From Fulvimarina endophytica (GTDB lineage Bacteria; Pseudomonadota; Alphaproteobacteria; Rhizobiales; Rhizobiaceae), in NCBI RefSeq assembly GCF_003403015.1, contig NZ_QURL01000004.1, positions 496,001 through 560,000 on the forward strand: DNA of 64,000 nt. The letters run 5' to 3'. Each line of letters opens with the position of its first letter. Position 1 is the first letter of the stretch. The translations under genes and the position numbers were made by a program. The notes under the pieces were generated by a model. It made no database searches, had not been told where the DNA came from, and was given only the letters and a program-made list of their open reading frames with translations. This document shows, piece after piece, positions 53,024 through 62,718 of the stretch.

Positions 53024-53815
53024 TCAGCGCCCCAGACTGAACACCATCTCGATCGCGGCGGAGCGCGTGAGTTCGCCCGCCTCGATCGGCACGCCCGCAT
53101 CCGCGCTCTCGGCCGCCATGCGCATCATCGGCGCCTCCACCGGACGGTAGCCGGACGAGGGCTCGGAGATCGAGACGAGATCGCCGAGCGGCACCCCCGC
53201 CGCCTCGGCATAGAGCGCGGCCTTGGCCTTGCCGTCCGCCACCGCATTGCGGCGCGCCTCCGACAGGAGCGCTTCGTCGTCCGAGATCTGGAAGCGGACA
53301 TCGCCGCCCTCGTTGACCCCTTCGGCGACGGCTTTGTCGAGGAACTCGCCCACCTTCGCGATGTCGCGGACCGTGACGACCAGCGTGTTGCTCGCATCGT
53401 AGCCGACGATCTCCATGGACTGGCCAGCGTCCTGCCGCGTCGGATCGGGCTGTCGATATCGCGGCCGGATCTGGATGGTCGCGGTCTGAAGATCCCTGTC
53501 GCCGGCGCCGAGTTCGCGCATGGCGGAAATCACGCCGCGCATGCTCTCGCTCGCCGCGTCGACGGCGGCCTTGGCGCTGTCGCCCTGCGCCAGGACGGAA
53601 AAGGTCAGCACCGCCTCGTCCGGCCGTGCCCTCGCCTCGCCATGGCCGGAAACGGAAATGGTGCGCTCGCGCGCCTCTCGCGCCGCCGGTTCCTGGGCGA
53701 GCGCCGTCTGCGGCAGCGCGGTCGCGGGAAGCGACAGAGCGAGCGCCATCGCGACCGTGAGGGCCTTCGAACGGTTCGTCCTGATCGGGTCTGGCATGGG
53801 TCTCGTTCCTTGCAT
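53024..53815 (-). CDS. SIMPL-domain (DUF541) periplasmic protein
   Basis: A 263-residue protein with a signal peptide (cleavage near ALAQE, about residue 41) and a SIMPL domain: RTISVSGHGEARARPDEAVL, then GYDASNTLVVTVRDIAKVG and ARRNAVADGKAKAALYAEAAGV. The family includes YggE-like proteins linked to oxidative stress tolerance. Start could be the ATG at 53815 or the one six codons later; both have acceptable sites. Confidence 0.85.
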   Translation of the reverse strand: MQGTRPMPDPIRTNRSKALTVAMALALSLPATALPQTALAQEPAAREARERTISVSGHGEARARPDEAVLTFSVLAQGDSAKAAVDAASESMRGVISAMRELGAGDRDLQTATIQIRPRYRQPDPTRQDAGQSMEIVGYDASNTLVVTVRDIAKVGEFLDKAVAEGVNEGGDVRFQISDDEALLSEARRNAVADGKAKAALYAEAAGVPLGDLVSISEPSSGYRPVEAPMMRMAAESADAGVPIEAGELTRSAAIEMVFSLGR

Positions 53816-53983
53816 GCGGGTTCCTGCGGATCATCGCCGGGCGAGCGGCCCGGCGGCGCCAGAGCGGGCGGCAACCATGGCGATTTGAGGACGCCGGCGA
53901 ACTTTCCCCGAGACAGGCCGCAGGGCGCGTCCCCGACGCAAGACGGATTGCCGTCCGTCACGGTTCGGCTTATTCAAATCCTC

Positions 53984-54502
53984 ATGGCCACGAAGTCTCC
54001 CCGTCTTTTCGTCCTCAGACACGCCCACTCCTCCTGGGCGCTGCCGGGACAGCGCGACCACCAGCGGGTTCTGGACGAGCGGGGACGGCGCGACGCCGAA
54101 CGGCTGGCCGACGAATTGAAGGACGAGGCGATCGAGATCGACAGCGTCCTGTGCTCGACCGCGGCGCGGGCGCGCGAAACCTTCGAGATCGCAAAGCCCG
54201 CTTTCGCCCGGATCGGCAAGACGACGTTCACCGACGATCTCTACGCCTTCGGCCCCGAGGCCTATGTCGCCGCCATCGAGGCGGAAACGGATGCCAGCAC
54301 CATTCTTGTCGTCGGCCACAATCCGATGATCGAGGATTTCGCGCTCTCGCTCGTCGGTACGGACAGCAAGGCCTACCAGAAGCTGCGCGAAGGACTGCCG
54401 ACCTGCGGTTTCGCGGAATTTGCCTGCGAGGACGGCTTTGCGACCATGGCGAAAGGCGGGGCGAGCCTCAGCCGCCTGCTTCTGCCGCGAGAGATGGCTT
54501 AA
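53984..54502 (+). CDS. Histidine phosphatase, SixA-like
   Basis: A 172-residue histidine-phosphatase-superfamily protein with the RH motif VLRHAHSSW (His about 15), ARARETFEIA and VVGHNPMIEDF. SixA removes phosphate from histidine on phosphotransfer proteins. ATG at 53984 is fixed by the motif distance. Unrelated neighbours. Confidence 0.82.
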   Translation: MATKSPRLFVLRHAHSSWALPGQRDHQRVLDERGRRDAERLADELKDEAIEIDSVLCSTAARARETFEIAKPAFARIGKTTFTDDLYAFGPEAYVAAIEAETDASTILVVGHNPMIEDFALSLVGTDSKAYQKLREGLPTCGFAEFACEDGFATMAKGGASLSRLLLPREMA

Positions 54503-54613
54503 GGCTTCCCGGCACGGGTGCGAGGCACGGGTGTGAGGCTCCAGGGCGTCGCAGCGGCGGGTCCTGCCCCCTATATGATCCTCGCGACCTGAACCCATGC
54601 CGAGCCTTGCCCC

Positions 54614-56071
54614 ATGACATCATTTGCCGACGAGGCGCGTATCGCGTTCGACAACCTCGCCGACAGGACCTCCGATCTCATCAACCCGACCGTGAGGCTC
54701 GGCGTGACGGGCCTGTCGCGGGCCGGCAAGACCGTGTTCATCTCGGCCCTCGTCCACAATCTCCTGCATGGCGGACGGCTGCCGCTGTTCTCGCCCGCCG
54801 CCGGAGACCGGATCGCGCGCACCTATCTGGAGGAACAGCCGGACGACGCGGTGCCGCGCTTCCAGTACGAGGATCACATCGCTCGCCTCCTCGACGAGCG
54901 GGACTGGCCGAACTCCACCCGCGCGATCTCCGAATTGCGGCTGACCATCGAATACGAGTCGGCGTCGGGCTGGTCCCGTCTCTTCTCGCGCGGCAAGCTC
55001 TCCATCGACATCGTCGACTATCCGGGTGAATGGCTCCTCGACCTGCCGCTGATCGACAAGAGTTTCGCGACCTTCTCGGCCGAATCCATCGAGAGGGCGC
55101 GCCTGCCGGGTCGCCGGCAGATCGCCGGCGAGTTCCTCGCCGCGCTGGACGCCGTGGACCCCGCCGCCCCGATGGACGAGCCGACGGCCCAGCGCCTGTC
55201 GCGCGCCTTCTCGGCCTATCTGACCGCTGCGCGCTCCGATAACACGGCCCTCTCGACGCTTCCGCCGGGGCGCTTCCTGATGCCCGGCGACCTCGAAGGC
55301 TCGCCCGCCCTGACCTTCGCGCCGATCCCCGCTGCGAAAGACGGCAGCTATCCGAAATCCTCCCTCGGCGCGGTCCTCGAACGGCGCTACGAGGCCTATA
55401 AGACGGTCGTCGTCAAACCCTTCTTTCGCGATCACTTCGCACGGCTCGACCGGCAAATCCTCCTCGTCGACGCGCTCCAGGCGATCAATGCGGGACCGGA
55501 GGCCGTCCGCGACCTCGAGATCGCGCTCGCCGACATCCTCAGATGCTTCCGGCCGGGCCGGTCGAGCTGGCTGAGCTCTCTCCTTTCGCGCCGGATCGAC
55601 CGGATCCTCGTCGCCGCAACCAAGGCCGACCACCTCCACCGCGAAAGCCACAGGCGGCTCGAGGCGGTCGTGCGCCGCCTCGTCGACGGAGCGGTGAAGC
55701 GGGCCGATTTTTCCGGTGCCGAGACGCAGGTCATCGCCATGGCGGCGATCCGGGCGACCCGCGAGGCGCGGATCGAGGATCGTGGCGAAGATCTGCCGGT
55801 GATCGTCGGCGTGCCCCAGGCAGGCGAGCGGATCGGCGAGGAGACCTTCGACGGCCGGCGCGAGACCGCGATCTTCCCCGGCGACCTGCCGAAGGACCCG
55901 GGCGTTCTCTTCACCGATGCGGACGGCAAGGCGGAACGGGCCGATCCCATCCGCTTCGTCCGCTTCAGGCCGCCCCGGCTCGAACGCACGGATGAGGGCC
56001 TCACCCTTTCCCTTCCCCATATCCGCCTCGACCGGGCGCTCGAATTCCTCGTCGGGGACCGGCTGAAATGA
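54614..56071 (+). CDS. YcjX-family ATP/GTP-binding protein
   Basis: A 485-residue YcjX-like P-loop protein: Walker A GLSRAGKTVFISAL (about 35-48) and Walker B-like DIVDYPGEWLLDLPL. In many bacteria it is paired with YcjF, as here, and is tied to envelope stress (phage-shock-type) responses. Overlaps the next gene by ATGA. Confidence 0.9.
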   Translation: MTSFADEARIAFDNLADRTSDLINPTVRLGVTGLSRAGKTVFISALVHNLLHGGRLPLFSPAAGDRIARTYLEEQPDDAVPRFQYEDHIARLLDERDWPNSTRAISELRLTIEYESASGWSRLFSRGKLSIDIVDYPGEWLLDLPLIDKSFATFSAESIERARLPGRRQIAGEFLAALDAVDPAAPMDEPTAQRLSRAFSAYLTAARSDNTALSTLPPGRFLMPGDLEGSPALTFAPIPAAKDGSYPKSSLGAVLERRYEAYKTVVVKPFFRDHFARLDRQILLVDALQAINAGPEAVRDLEIALADILRCFRPGRSSWLSSLLSRRIDRILVAATKADHLHRESHRRLEAVVRRLVDGAVKRADFSGAETQVIAMAAIRATREARIEDRGEDLPVIVGVPQAGERIGEETFDGRRETAIFPGDLPKDPGVLFTDADGKAERADPIRFVRFRPPRLERTDEGLTLSLPHIRLDRALEFLVGDRLK

Positions 56072-57141
56072 GCGAGACCGATCCCCACCGCCGTCGCCCC
56101 CAAGCCTTCCGGGTCCCGGGCGAGGGCGAGACGCACGAAGCGGCAACCGATCCCATGATCGACCGCGCCCCGCGCAGTCCGCGCGCGATCGCTACGATCG
56201 AAGCCCTCGAATTCGAACCGGACGAGGCGATCGACGACGATCTGAAGAATCTGCCGGCCACGGCAGCGCCCCGGCGCAGGCGCTTCTCCTTCGCGAAGAT
56301 CGCCCTTGCGGCCCTCGGAACGCTGATCTCCCTCGGCATCGGCCTCTGGGTGGACGCACTGGTGCGCGATCTCTTTTCCCGGTCGGACTGGCTCGGCTGG
56401 GCCGCCCTGTCGGTGGCGGGCCTGCTGCTCTTCGCGGTTCTCGGCATCGTTGCGCGCGAGATCCTCGGCCTCATGCGTCTGTCCGCGGTGGAGAAGGACC
56501 GGCGGGCCTCCGAGGCCGCGTTCCATGCCAACAGCCGCGAGGAGGCGAACCGCGCCGTCGCGCGGCTCGACGCGATCGTCTCGAGCCGGCCGGAGACCGC
56601 GGCCGGACGCGCCAGGCTGCGCGATCTTCGCGACGAGGTGATCGACGGCGCCGACCTCATCCGCATCGCCGAGCGCGACGTTCTCGGCCCGCTCGACGCG
56701 CAGGCCCTCGCCCTCGTTCTCGCCACCGCCAAGCGCACATCGGTCGTCACCGCCGTCAGCCCGCGCGCGATCGTCGACGTCTCCTATGTCCTGTTCGAGA
56801 GCGTGAAGCTGATCCGGCGCATGTCCGAACTCTACGGCGCACGTCCGGGCACCCTCGGCCTCATCCGCCTCACCCGCGACGTGGTGGCGCATCTCGCCGT
56901 CACCGGATCGATCGCGATCGGCGACGATCTCGTCGCCCAGCTCCTTGGACACGGCGTTGCCGCCAAGGTTTCGGCGCGGCTCGGAGAGGGCATCGTGAAC
57001 GGGCTTCTGACCGCCCGCATCGGCATCGCGGCGATGGATCTGTGCCGCCCCTTCCCCTTCATGACGCGGGAGCGGCCCAAGCTCCGCGACGTCCTTTCGG
57101 AGCTGACGAGCTTTGCTTCCCGGCAGGGCCGCAAGGTGTGA
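56068..57141 (+). CDS. YcjF-like (TIGR01620) membrane protein
   Basis: A 357-residue protein with two membrane helices at about residues 75-95 and 110-130 after a polar N-terminus, followed by a DUF697-like C-terminal domain (GARPGTLGLIRLTRDVVAHLAVTG). Partner of YcjX; the ATGA overlap indicates coupling. Likely membrane-associated with YcjX. Function in the cell not clear. Confidence 0.88.
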   Translation: MSETDPHRRRPQAFRVPGEGETHEAATDPMIDRAPRSPRAIATIEALEFEPDEAIDDDLKNLPATAAPRRRRFSFAKIALAALGTLISLGIGLWVDALVRDLFSRSDWLGWAALSVAGLLLFAVLGIVAREILGLMRLSAVEKDRRASEAAFHANSREEANRAVARLDAIVSSRPETAAGRARLRDLRDEVIDGADLIRIAERDVLGPLDAQALALVLATAKRTSVVTAVSPRAIVDVSYVLFESVKLIRRMSELYGARPGTLGLIRLTRDVVAHLAVTGSIAIGDDLVAQLLGHGVAAKVSARLGEGIVNGLLTARIGIAAMDLCRPFPFMTRERPKLRDVLSELTSFASRQGRKV

Positions 57142-57264
57142 TCATTTGAGCGAAGCGACTGACTCCTTTTTGCAATTGTCGCTTTGCCAAGGCTCGGTTA
57201 ACCATTCGGGCGGATAGTTCGAGCAATGTTCGGAAGCCTTGCTTCAAGCCCGGAAGGTTCATCC

Positions 57265-57801
57265 ATGTCGCGTCTGAAGACCCTCGGTCTCGCCACCCTC
57301 GTCGCCTTCGGCGCGCTCGCCTCCGGCCCGGCTGCGGCCAATGGCGACAAGACCTTCTTCCGTCAGGCGGTCGGCAAATGGGCCGGTCCCGGCGAGATCG
57401 TCGCGGGCAAGTACAAGGGCACCAAGTTCACCTGCACCTTCGATGGATTGCAGCATTCCCAGAAGCTCGGAATGGTGCTCGACGGCTCCTGCCGCGTCGG
57501 CCTCTTCGCCCAGCCCATGCGAGCCGAGGTGGTCCAGGCCGGCAAGTCCTATCGCGGCGCGTTCCAGGACGGCGCCAAGGGCAAGGGCCTCGACATCGTC
57601 TCGGGCGAGATCCAGGGCAACAAGATGGTGGTCGGCCTCGACCGCGCTCAGCTGAAGGGTGCGATGGTCGCGCGCCTCTCCGATCCCGACTCCATGGCGA
57701 TCACGGTGTCCGTGCGGGTCGCCGATCAGCTCGTCCCGGTCATCGGCATGAACCTGAAGCGCTCGGGCGCGAGCCGCCAGTCCAGCCTCGAACAGCGCTG
57801 A
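57265..57801 (+). CDS. Secreted hypothetical protein conserved in rhizobia-like genomes
   Basis: A 178-residue protein with a signal peptide (cleavage near PAAAN, about residue 26) and a mature domain of about 150 residues with FRQAVGKWAGPGEIVAGKYKG and two Cys. I recognise the pattern as a conserved exported protein without known function. ATG at 57265 has GGAAGG upstream. Confidence 0.72.
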   Translation: MSRLKTLGLATLVAFGALASGPAAANGDKTFFRQAVGKWAGPGEIVAGKYKGTKFTCTFDGLQHSQKLGMVLDGSCRVGLFAQPMRAEVVQAGKSYRGAFQDGAKGKGLDIVSGEIQGNKMVVGLDRAQLKGAMVARLSDPDSMAITVSVRVADQLVPVIGMNLKRSGASRQSSLEQR

Positions 57802-57870
57802 TCTCGGCCATCTCGATATCGGGCTCGTGACGCCCGGTAGCCGAGTTCCTCGATCCCGATTCCACGAGAA

Positions 57871-57908
57871 AGCCGTGGCCTCCAGCCTGGAGACCACGGC
57901 TCTTTTCA
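57871..57908. terminator. Rho-independent terminator, stem with symmetric flanks
   Basis: AGCCGTGG (57871-57878) and CCACGGCT (57894-57901) pair, and CTCCAG/CTGGAG extends the stem inside; CTTTTC follows and GAAA precedes, so it could work in both directions between the convergent genes at 57265 and 57979. Confidence 0.82.
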
Positions 57909-57978
57909 TTCCGGTGCTGCGGGTCGGACCTTGTCGCTCGTCCGCTACCTGCTGCTGATCGATCAATCCCGGATCCGA

Positions 57979-58311
57979 TCAGTCCGACGTCTTGCCGGGA
58001 ACGAGTTCCTCGTCGCCGTCCGCCATATCGTTGTCCTCATCCGTGGACTGGGCGGCGACCGGACGCTCCTCGGAGCTCTCCATTCCGGCATCCGTGGTGG
58101 GCGTTGCGACCGCTGCGCCGTCCGCCTCGCCCATATCGGTATCGGTGTCCTCGCCCTGAACCTGCTCGCCGCCGACGCCGTTCGCCTCGTCGGACGTGCC
58201 GAGGCTCTCGGAGCCCGGAACGATCTCCTCCGCGTTCTGGGCCGAGGCCGGAATGGCGAAGGTGGAGGCCGAGAGAAGTGCGGCGGAGAAGAGTGCAGCT
58301 GCTTTTTTCAT
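57979..58311 (-). CDS. Small acidic exported protein
   Basis: A 110-residue protein with a signal peptide (cleavage near IPASA-Q, about residue 25) and a highly acidic, Glu/Asp/Thr-rich mature part with no cysteines, likely disordered. Motif EEIVPGSESLG near the N-terminus and EELVPGKTSD at the end are similar, a possible internal repeat. No known family recognised. Confidence 0.62.
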   Translation of the reverse strand: MKKAAALFSAALLSASTFAIPASAQNAEEIVPGSESLGTSDEANGVGGEQVQGEDTDTDMGEADGAAVATPTTDAGMESSEERPVAAQSTDEDNDMADGDEELVPGKTSD

Positions 58312-58457
58312 GACTGATCCCGTTCGTTCTCAAGGTGCGCGGTGGGCACCGTTCCTATCGGATGCCAGCGCCAGGCCCCGGACGGGCCGACGCGGTTTCG
58401 CATCCGTCATCCTTGAGGCAACACGCGGGAGGAGCGATCGTTCAGCACGAAACCGTT

Positions 58458-58479
58458 AGCCGGCCACGATCCGCCGGCT
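58458..58479 (-). terminator. Hairpin after mutS
   Basis: AGCCGGC and GCCGGCT form a 7-bp stem with an 8-base loop, starting about 28 bases beyond the mutS stop. No T-run on the transcribed strand, so only possible. Confidence 0.35.
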
Positions 58480-58506
58480 TGCAAGGCCCGGTCGGGGGGT
58501 CGCGTC

Positions 58507-61197
58507 TCAACGTTCGGCAAGCGCCGATTTCAGCGCGTAGAGGGCGTCCAGCGCCTCGCGCGGCGTCAACCGGTCAGGGTCGATCCCGCGCAGGAGTTCG
58601 GCCACCGGATCGGGCTCGGCGCGCGTCTCGGCTTCCTCGGCACGTCTGACGGCCGCCGAGAACAGCGGCAGGTCGTCGAGGAACATGCCCCGGCTGTCGC
58701 GCTGGTCATGGCGCTCCAGTTCGGCGAGCACCGCCTTGGCGCGCATGACGACGGATTTCGGCAGGCCCGCGAGCTTGGCGACCTGGATCCCGTAGGACCG
58801 GTCGGCCGCGCCCGGGCCGACCTCGTGCAGGAAGACCACGTCGCCGCGCCATTCCTTCACGCGCATGGTCACGTTCGACAGGCGTTCGAGCCGGTCGGAC
58901 AGCGCCGTCATCTCGTGGAAATGGGTGGCGAAGAGCGAGCGGCAGCGATTGACCTCGTGCAGGTGCTCGACCGCCGCGAACGCGATCGACAACCCGTCAT
59001 AGGTCGCCGTACCCCGCCCGATCTCGTCAAGGACGACGAGGGCCCGTTCGCCGGACTGGTTGAGGATGGCGGCCGTCTCGACCATTTCGACCATGAAGGT
59101 GGATCGGCCCTCGGCGAGCTCGTCCGAGGCGCCGACGCGCGAGAACAGCCGGTCGACCACGCCGATATGGGCCGAGCGCGCCGGCACATAGGCGCCGATC
59201 TGGGCGAGGATCGCGATCAGCGCGTTCTGGCGCAGGAATGTGGACTTGCCGCCCATGTTCGGGCCGGTGACGAGCCAGATCGCCCCGGCATCCGCCTGGC
59301 GTCCGGGCGGGGAGAGGTCGCAGTCATTGGCCACGAAGCTGTGCCCCTGGGCCTCCGCGAGGGCCGCCTCCACCACTGGATGGCGCCCTCCATCGATGCG
59401 GAAGGCGAGGCTGTCGTCGACGCGCGGGCGGCTCCAGTCCTGCGAAACCGCGAGTTCGGCGAGGGATGCGGCGACGTCGATCGCACCCAGCGCGCTCGAC
59501 GCCGCCTGGAGCGCTTCGGCCTGCCGGACGGCGGCCGCCGACAGTTCGTCGAAGACCCGCAATTCGATGCGCAGCGCATCCTCGCCGGAATTGACGATGC
59601 GCTCCTGAAGCTCGGCGAGTTCGCGCGTCGTGAAGCGCATGGCCGAGGCGAGCGTCTGGCGATGGATGAACTGGTGGCTCCCCTCGCCCGCCATCAGCGC
59701 CTTGCCATGGGTCTCGTTCATCTCGACGAAGAAACCGAGGACGTTGTTGTGCTTGATCTTCAGCGCCCGGATGCCGGTCTCCTCGACGAGACGGCCCTGA
59801 AGCTCGGCGACGAAGCGGCGGGCGTCCTCGCGCAGGGTGCGGGCCTCGTCGAGCTCGCGGATCGCGCCTTCGCGCACGAAGCCGCCGTCGCGTTTCAAAA
59901 GCGGCGCCTCCTCGCCGAGCATCATGCGCAGCGTTTCGGTCAGCTCACCGGGAAGCGCCCTCAGGGCGTCGGTGCATCCGGCAAGTTCGGCAGGCAGGTC
60001 CGCGCCGAGGATCCCGGCGATCTCCGCCGCGCCTTCGAGGCCCGCTCGGATCGCCAGGAGATCGCGCGGGCCGCCGCGATCGAGCGCGAGACGCGAGAGC
60101 GCGCGCTCGATATCGGGCACCGCGCCGAGGCGGCGGCGGATCTCCTCGCGCAGGCCCGCCGCCTCGACGAAATGGGAGACCGAGGCCTGGCGCTCGCCGA
60201 TCGCGCGCGGATCGGTGAGCGGGCTCGACAGGCGGCTCGCCAGAAGCCGGCCGCCGACGCCGCTGCGCGTGCGGTCGATCACCGAGAGGAGGCTTCCCTT
60301 GCGCCCGCCATGGACCGAACGCTGAAGTTCGAGGGAGGCGCGGGTCGCCGGGTCGATCTCCATGGTCTCGCCGGCAAGGCGCCGCTCGGGTCGGCGCAGG
60401 GCCGGGCGCGCGGCGAGCTGCGTCTTGCCGAGATAGGCGATGAGGGCAGCGGCGGCGGAGAGTTCGGCCCGCGAGAAATCGCCGAACCCGTCGAGGGCGC
60501 CAACCTCGAAGAAGGCCGCGATCCGGCTTGCTGCCGTCGCCGCATCGAAGAGCGGCTGGGGCTCGGGCCGGGCGCGCCGCCCGAGCCGGCGGAAGAGCGG
60601 CGCGAAGGCTTCGTCCCGGTAGAGCGGATCGGCGACGATCACCTCGGAGGGCTCGATCGCGGCGAGATCGGCCTCCATACGCTCCGCCGTGGTGGCCGAA
60701 AGAAGGAAGGTGCCGGTTGACAGATCCGTCCAGGCGAGCGCGAATTCGGCGTTGCGCCCCTTGCCGCCGAGCCGCGTCAGGGCGGCCAGGTGATTGCCCC
60801 GGCCCGGCTGGAGCAGCGCTTCCTCGGTGATGGTGCCGGGCGTGACGAGGCGAACGACATCGCGGCGCACCACCGATTTCGATCCGCGCTTCCTCGCCTC
60901 GGCCGGGTCTTCCAGCTGTTCGCACACGGCGATGCGATGGCCGAGCGCGATCAGCTTCTGGAGATAGTCGTCGGCCGCGTGGATAGGCACGCCGCACATG
61001 GGGATGTCCTCGCCCAGATGCTTGCCGCGCTTGGTGAGCGTGATGCCGAGGGCGCGGGAGGCTTCCTCGGCATCGTCGAAGAAGAGTTCGTAGAAATCGC
61101 CCATCCGATAGAACAGGAGGCAATCGGGATTGGCCGCCTTGATCTCGATATATTGCGCCATCATCGGCGTGGGGGCGGACTGGGGCGCAGCTGACAT
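58507..61197 (-). CDS. mutS: DNA mismatch repair protein MutS
   Basis: An 896-residue MutS, typical length. The mismatch-recognition Phe-X-Glu motif is in [14 protein letters not shown] near the N-terminus, and the ATPase has Walker [17 protein letters not shown], and [12 protein letters not shown]. It recognises base mismatches and starts repair. No mutL neighbour is seen. Confidence 0.97.
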   Translation of the reverse strand: MSAAPQSAPTPMMAQYIEIKAANPDCLLFYRMGDFYELFFDDAEEASRALGITLTKRGKHLGEDIPMCGVPIHAADDYLQKLIALGHRIAVCEQLEDPAEARKRGSKSVVRRDVVRLVTPGTITEEALLQPGRGNHLAALTRLGGKGRNAEFALAWTDLSTGTFLLSATTAERMEADLAAIEPSEVIVADPLYRDEAFAPLFRRLGRRARPEPQPLFDAATAASRIAAFFEVGALDGFGDFSRAELSAAAALIAYLGKTQLAARPALRRPERRLAGETMEIDPATRASLELQRSVHGGRKGSLLSVIDRTRSGVGGRLLASRLSSPLTDPRAIGERQASVSHFVEAAGLREEIRRRLGAVPDIERALSRLALDRGGPRDLLAIRAGLEGAAEIAGILGADLPAELAGCTDALRALPGELTETLRMMLGEEAPLLKRDGGFVREGAIRELDEARTLREDARRFVAELQGRLVEETGIRALKIKHNNVLGFFVEMNETHGKALMAGEGSHQFIHRQTLASAMRFTTRELAELQERIVNSGEDALRIELRVFDELSAAAVRQAEALQAASSALGAIDVAASLAELAVSQDWSRPRVDDSLAFRIDGGRHPVVEAALAEAQGHSFVANDCDLSPPGRQADAGAIWLVTGPNMGGKSTFLRQNALIAILAQIGAYVPARSAHIGVVDRLFSRVGASDELAEGRSTFMVEMVETAAILNQSGERALVVLDEIGRGTATYDGLSIAFAAVEHLHEVNRCRSLFATHFHEMTALSDRLERLSNVTMRVKEWRGDVVFLHEVGPGAADRSYGIQVAKLAGLPKSVVMRAKAVLAELERHDQRDSRGMFLDDLPLFSAAVRRAEEAETRAEPDPVAELLRGIDPDRLTPREALDALYALKSALAER

Positions 61198-61511
61198 CTT
61201 CGCTCGCTCGCGGACGGACGGTTCTCGGAAGGGCTCGAAGGCGAAAGCGCCGATCGGTCACGGGTTTAAAGAAAGCTCGGGTCCGGCGAAAGGGACGGGA
61301 CCGGTCTATCAACGGTTTCGAGCCCGCAGGCCCGCGCAGACGTGAGCTGCGCAGGCATCGCCCGTCACCTGCGCCGTTGCAAATCTGCACCGCTTCGCAC
61401 GAAGGCGCGGGGCCCGGCCGGAACCGCTCAGCGTCTATTCATCTTCCCAAGGTCAGAACGTATATTCGGGAGCCAAGCGGCGTTCCAGCCCGAATGCTTC
61501 AGGAGTTTCGC
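61198..61511. other. 314-bp region between mutS and a small exported protein gene
   Basis: Shared upstream region of mutS (minus) and the gene at 61512 (plus). A TATATT at 61461-61466, 45 bp upstream of the latter, could be a -10 box; the -35 is poor. A short hairpin GCGCAGacgtgaGCTGCGC lies near 61334. No gene seen. Confidence 0.5.
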
Positions 61512-61790
61512 ATGAACCGTTTCACGATCGCACTTGCCGCATTGCTCGCTTCCGCCGTCGTCGCGGTGCCGGCGAACGCCCAGTCGAGCGTCAGCGTCGT
61601 TCAGTTCGCGACGAGCAATCCGGTTCCCGATGCCAATATGCAGAACGAGCCCTCGCTCGGCGCGTCGGTTCCCTCCTCGGTGTCTCTGACCCAGGTCGAT
61701 GGCGCGCCGAACTTCGGCTATTTCTATTATCGCGGCATGCCGGTGATCGTCGACCTGCGCACCCGCGCGATCGTCAAGATCGGCAACTGA
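61512..61790 (+). CDS. Small exported protein, DUF1236-like
   Basis: A 92-residue protein with a signal peptide (cleavage near ANAQS, about residue 24) and a short mature part ending in GYFYYRGMPVIVDLRTRAIVKIGN, which resembles the DUF1236 fold seen in many rhizobial periplasmic proteins. AGGAG is 6 bases before the ATG. Function unknown. Confidence 0.72.
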   Translation: MNRFTIALAALLASAVVAVPANAQSSVSVVQFATSNPVPDANMQNEPSLGASVPSSVSLTQVDGAPNFGYFYYRGMPVIVDLRTRAIVKIGN

Positions 61791-61804
61791 TCCAAGCGCC
61801 CGCG

Positions 61805-62326
61805 TCAGAGGTCGAGGACGAGCACCCGACCGGGATCGGCCGGACGCGGCAGGACGATCCGCCCGGCCTCGACCGGGCGGTAGCCGAGAGGCGCGTAATA
61901 GGAGCGGTCGCCGACGAGATAGATCGCGGAAAACCCCTCGCGGCGCGCGGCATCGGCCGCATTGCGCATCAGGAGCTTGCCGATCCCCCTGCCCTTCAGG
62001 TGCGGGCGAACGGCGAGCGGTCCGAGCATCAGGGCCAGTCCGCCATCGTTCGGAAGGCGCGTCAGGCGCACCGAGCCGACGATCGCGCCCGGAAGGACGG
62101 CCACGGCACAGAGGCTCTCGACGACCGGATGAAGCTCGCGCACCCGCTCGGCGGCACGCGCGAACCGCCCCGGCCCGAACGCCTCGCTGGACAGGGCCTC
62201 GACATCCGCGGCATCGCCCGGCTCCTCCCTTCGGATCACGAGATCGGCGAGAGGCGGCACGGGAGCCGGTCCGCGAGAGGGCGTCGCATCGGCAGGATGT
62301 CCGGCCTCGGTTCTGAAAGCTGTCAT
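61805..62326 (-). CDS. GNAT-family N-acetyltransferase
   Basis: A 173-residue GNAT protein of the YhbS type: LGPLAVRPHLKGRGIGKLLMRNA is the acetyl-CoA motif and IYLVGDRSYYAPLGYRPV follows. Substrate unknown. Convergent with the small exported protein gene. Confidence 0.85.
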   Translation of the reverse strand: MTAFRTEAGHPADATPSRGPAPVPPLADLVIRREEPGDAADVEALSSEAFGPGRFARAAERVRELHPVVESLCAVAVLPGAIVGSVRLTRLPNDGGLALMLGPLAVRPHLKGRGIGKLLMRNAADAARREGFSAIYLVGDRSYYAPLGYRPVEAGRIVLPRPADPGRVLVLDL

Positions 62327-62718
62327 GGGTCGTCATTCGGATCGGGGGGATCGCCTCTCGGCGATCGCGACCGCCATGCCGGCGGCAGGCGAAGGGCTGC
62401 GAACAAGGGGAGATCCTTGCCTCAGGCCTGTCGTCGTCGCTGCCCGCCCCGTCTCATGAAGATCTCCGGCCGTTTTCCGCAAGGACCGAAGGCCCCGCCA
62501 CCGCACCGGCATGCCCGCTGCCGGGCTCCGATGGTCCGCTCCAAGCTTTAGCAGCCGGCCTAAGGGTCGTCCACCGGGTTCCCGCCGACCTTCCGGAGGC
62601 CCCTCGCCGGTGCGATGAACCGAAACGCACGGTTTCTTCATGGAACGGCCGGCTTCGCCGCGCGGTTGCCCCTCGTCAGGAACACGAACGGGCCGCATGG
62701 CGGCCGAAGGAGACGTCC
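62327..62718. other. 392-bp non-coding region
   Basis: Divergent spacer between the GNAT gene and the hydroquinone reductase gene. A 121-codon open frame on the minus strand (62333-62698) has no signal peptide, domain or ribosome site that supports it. No clear promoter or palindrome seen. Confidence 0.55.
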
